From an uncultured Bellilinea sp. (GTDB lineage Bacteria; Chloroflexota; Anaerolineae; Anaerolineales; Anaerolineaceae), in the NCBI GenBank assembly GCA_938040735.1, contig CALHYE010000007.1, forward strand, positions 119,541-183,540: DNA of 64,000 bases, given 5' to 3'. How positions within the stretch are numbered: position 1 is the first letter of the stretch; each line of letters starts with the position of its first letter. A program made the position numbers and the translations under genes. The notes under the pieces were generated by a model, which was not told the DNA's origin, searched no databases, and was given only the letters and a program-made list of their open reading frames with translations. Positions 63,821 to 64,000 of this stretch are shown piece after piece.

Positions 63821-64000
63821 GGTCAACCCATATCATCCCCTTCCGGGGACAACCACCTGAATTATCCCCCATTAAAAATTAGGGGTGGCTGATGGGGGTC
63901 AACCCATATCATCCCCTTCCGGGGACAACCACCTGAATTATCCCCAATTAAAAATTAGGGGTGGCTGATGGGGGTCAACCCATTTCATCCCCTTCCGGGG
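63821..64000. repeat. 76-bp tandem repeat array, running off the window
   Basis: Units start at 63821, 63897 and 63973 with an exact 76-bp period; the third is cut by the window end. The copies differ by single bases (C or A at the ATCCC(C/A)ATT junction; A or T in the CAT(A/T)TCATCC part). A degenerate partial unit may begin near 63809. Each unit contains the inverted repeat CCCCTTCCGGGG and a second CCCC...GGGG stem around AATTAAAAATTA. As 76 is not a multiple of 3, the array is not a protein-repeat gene. Confidence 0.93.

Noticed and set aside
63821..64000. CRISPR array at the right end
   Set aside because: The whole 76-bp unit repeats, including the part that would be a spacer. CRISPR spacers should all differ, so this is a plain tandem repeat.

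Overview
The window looks like chromosomal DNA of a Chloroflexota bacterium, most likely of the class Anaerolineae. This is inferred from gene content and style: a bacterial core gene set (HtpG, trigger factor, ClpP, RF2 with a programmed frameshift, FtsY, RelA/SpoT), many long GAF-repeat sensor proteins, a lipoprotein-based peptide importer and intermediate GC content. It cannot be proved without a database search. The DNA is almost entirely coding. No gene-free stretch reaches 300 bases, and I see no insertion sequence, prophage or CRISPR array.

Left part (1-25 kb): htpG and a D-2-hydroxyacid dehydrogenase; an ADP-forming acyl-CoA synthetase; tRNA-Leu(UAG) followed by tig and clpP; a compact run of HAD phosphatase, rlmN, ftsY and frameshifted prfB; pfkA on the opposite strand; a two-gene HcnAB/HcnC-like FAD/FeS dehydrogenase; a second HAD phosphatase; relA/spoT; then moeA, a VKOR-family protein and a small Cys-plus-acidic-tail protein ending at a strong terminator; an MFS transporter and a small membrane protein.

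Middle (23-34.4 kb, minus strand): one long cell-shape and division cluster, transcribed mreB-mreC-mreD-mrdA-minC-minD-minE-rodA and continuing into gltX, tRNA-Gln(CUG) and glnS. It joins wall elongation, septum placement and glutamate/glutamine charging. tRNA-Gly(CCC), with a perfect consensus promoter, diverges from it.

Signalling island (34.7-55.9 kb): nine tightly packed plus-strand genes. They encode two stand-alone receiver proteins, four membrane sensors built from GAF domains (with HAMP, PAS or Cache-like parts), an orphan ParA-type ATPase, a 1634-residue hybrid histidine kinase with five GAFs and two receivers, and a threonine-synthase-like PLP enzyme fused to a receiver domain. The four sensors lack their own kinase domain, so they probably feed the single large kinase. 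The sensors end in a repeated pair of half-GAF segments, and the kinase carries a matching half-GAF near its N terminus, which suggests a split-domain docking mechanism. An EamA exporter follows, then a convergent REC-GAF-kinase and winged-helix regulator pair. This island is the best candidate for an undescribed system.

Right part (56-64 kb): an LctP-type lactate permease, then a complete Dpp/Opp-type ABC importer. Its binding lipoprotein appears to be circularly permuted: the segment that normally forms the N-terminal lobe, with the KFHDG...DVV motif, is at the C terminus. The window ends inside a 76-bp tandem repeat array.
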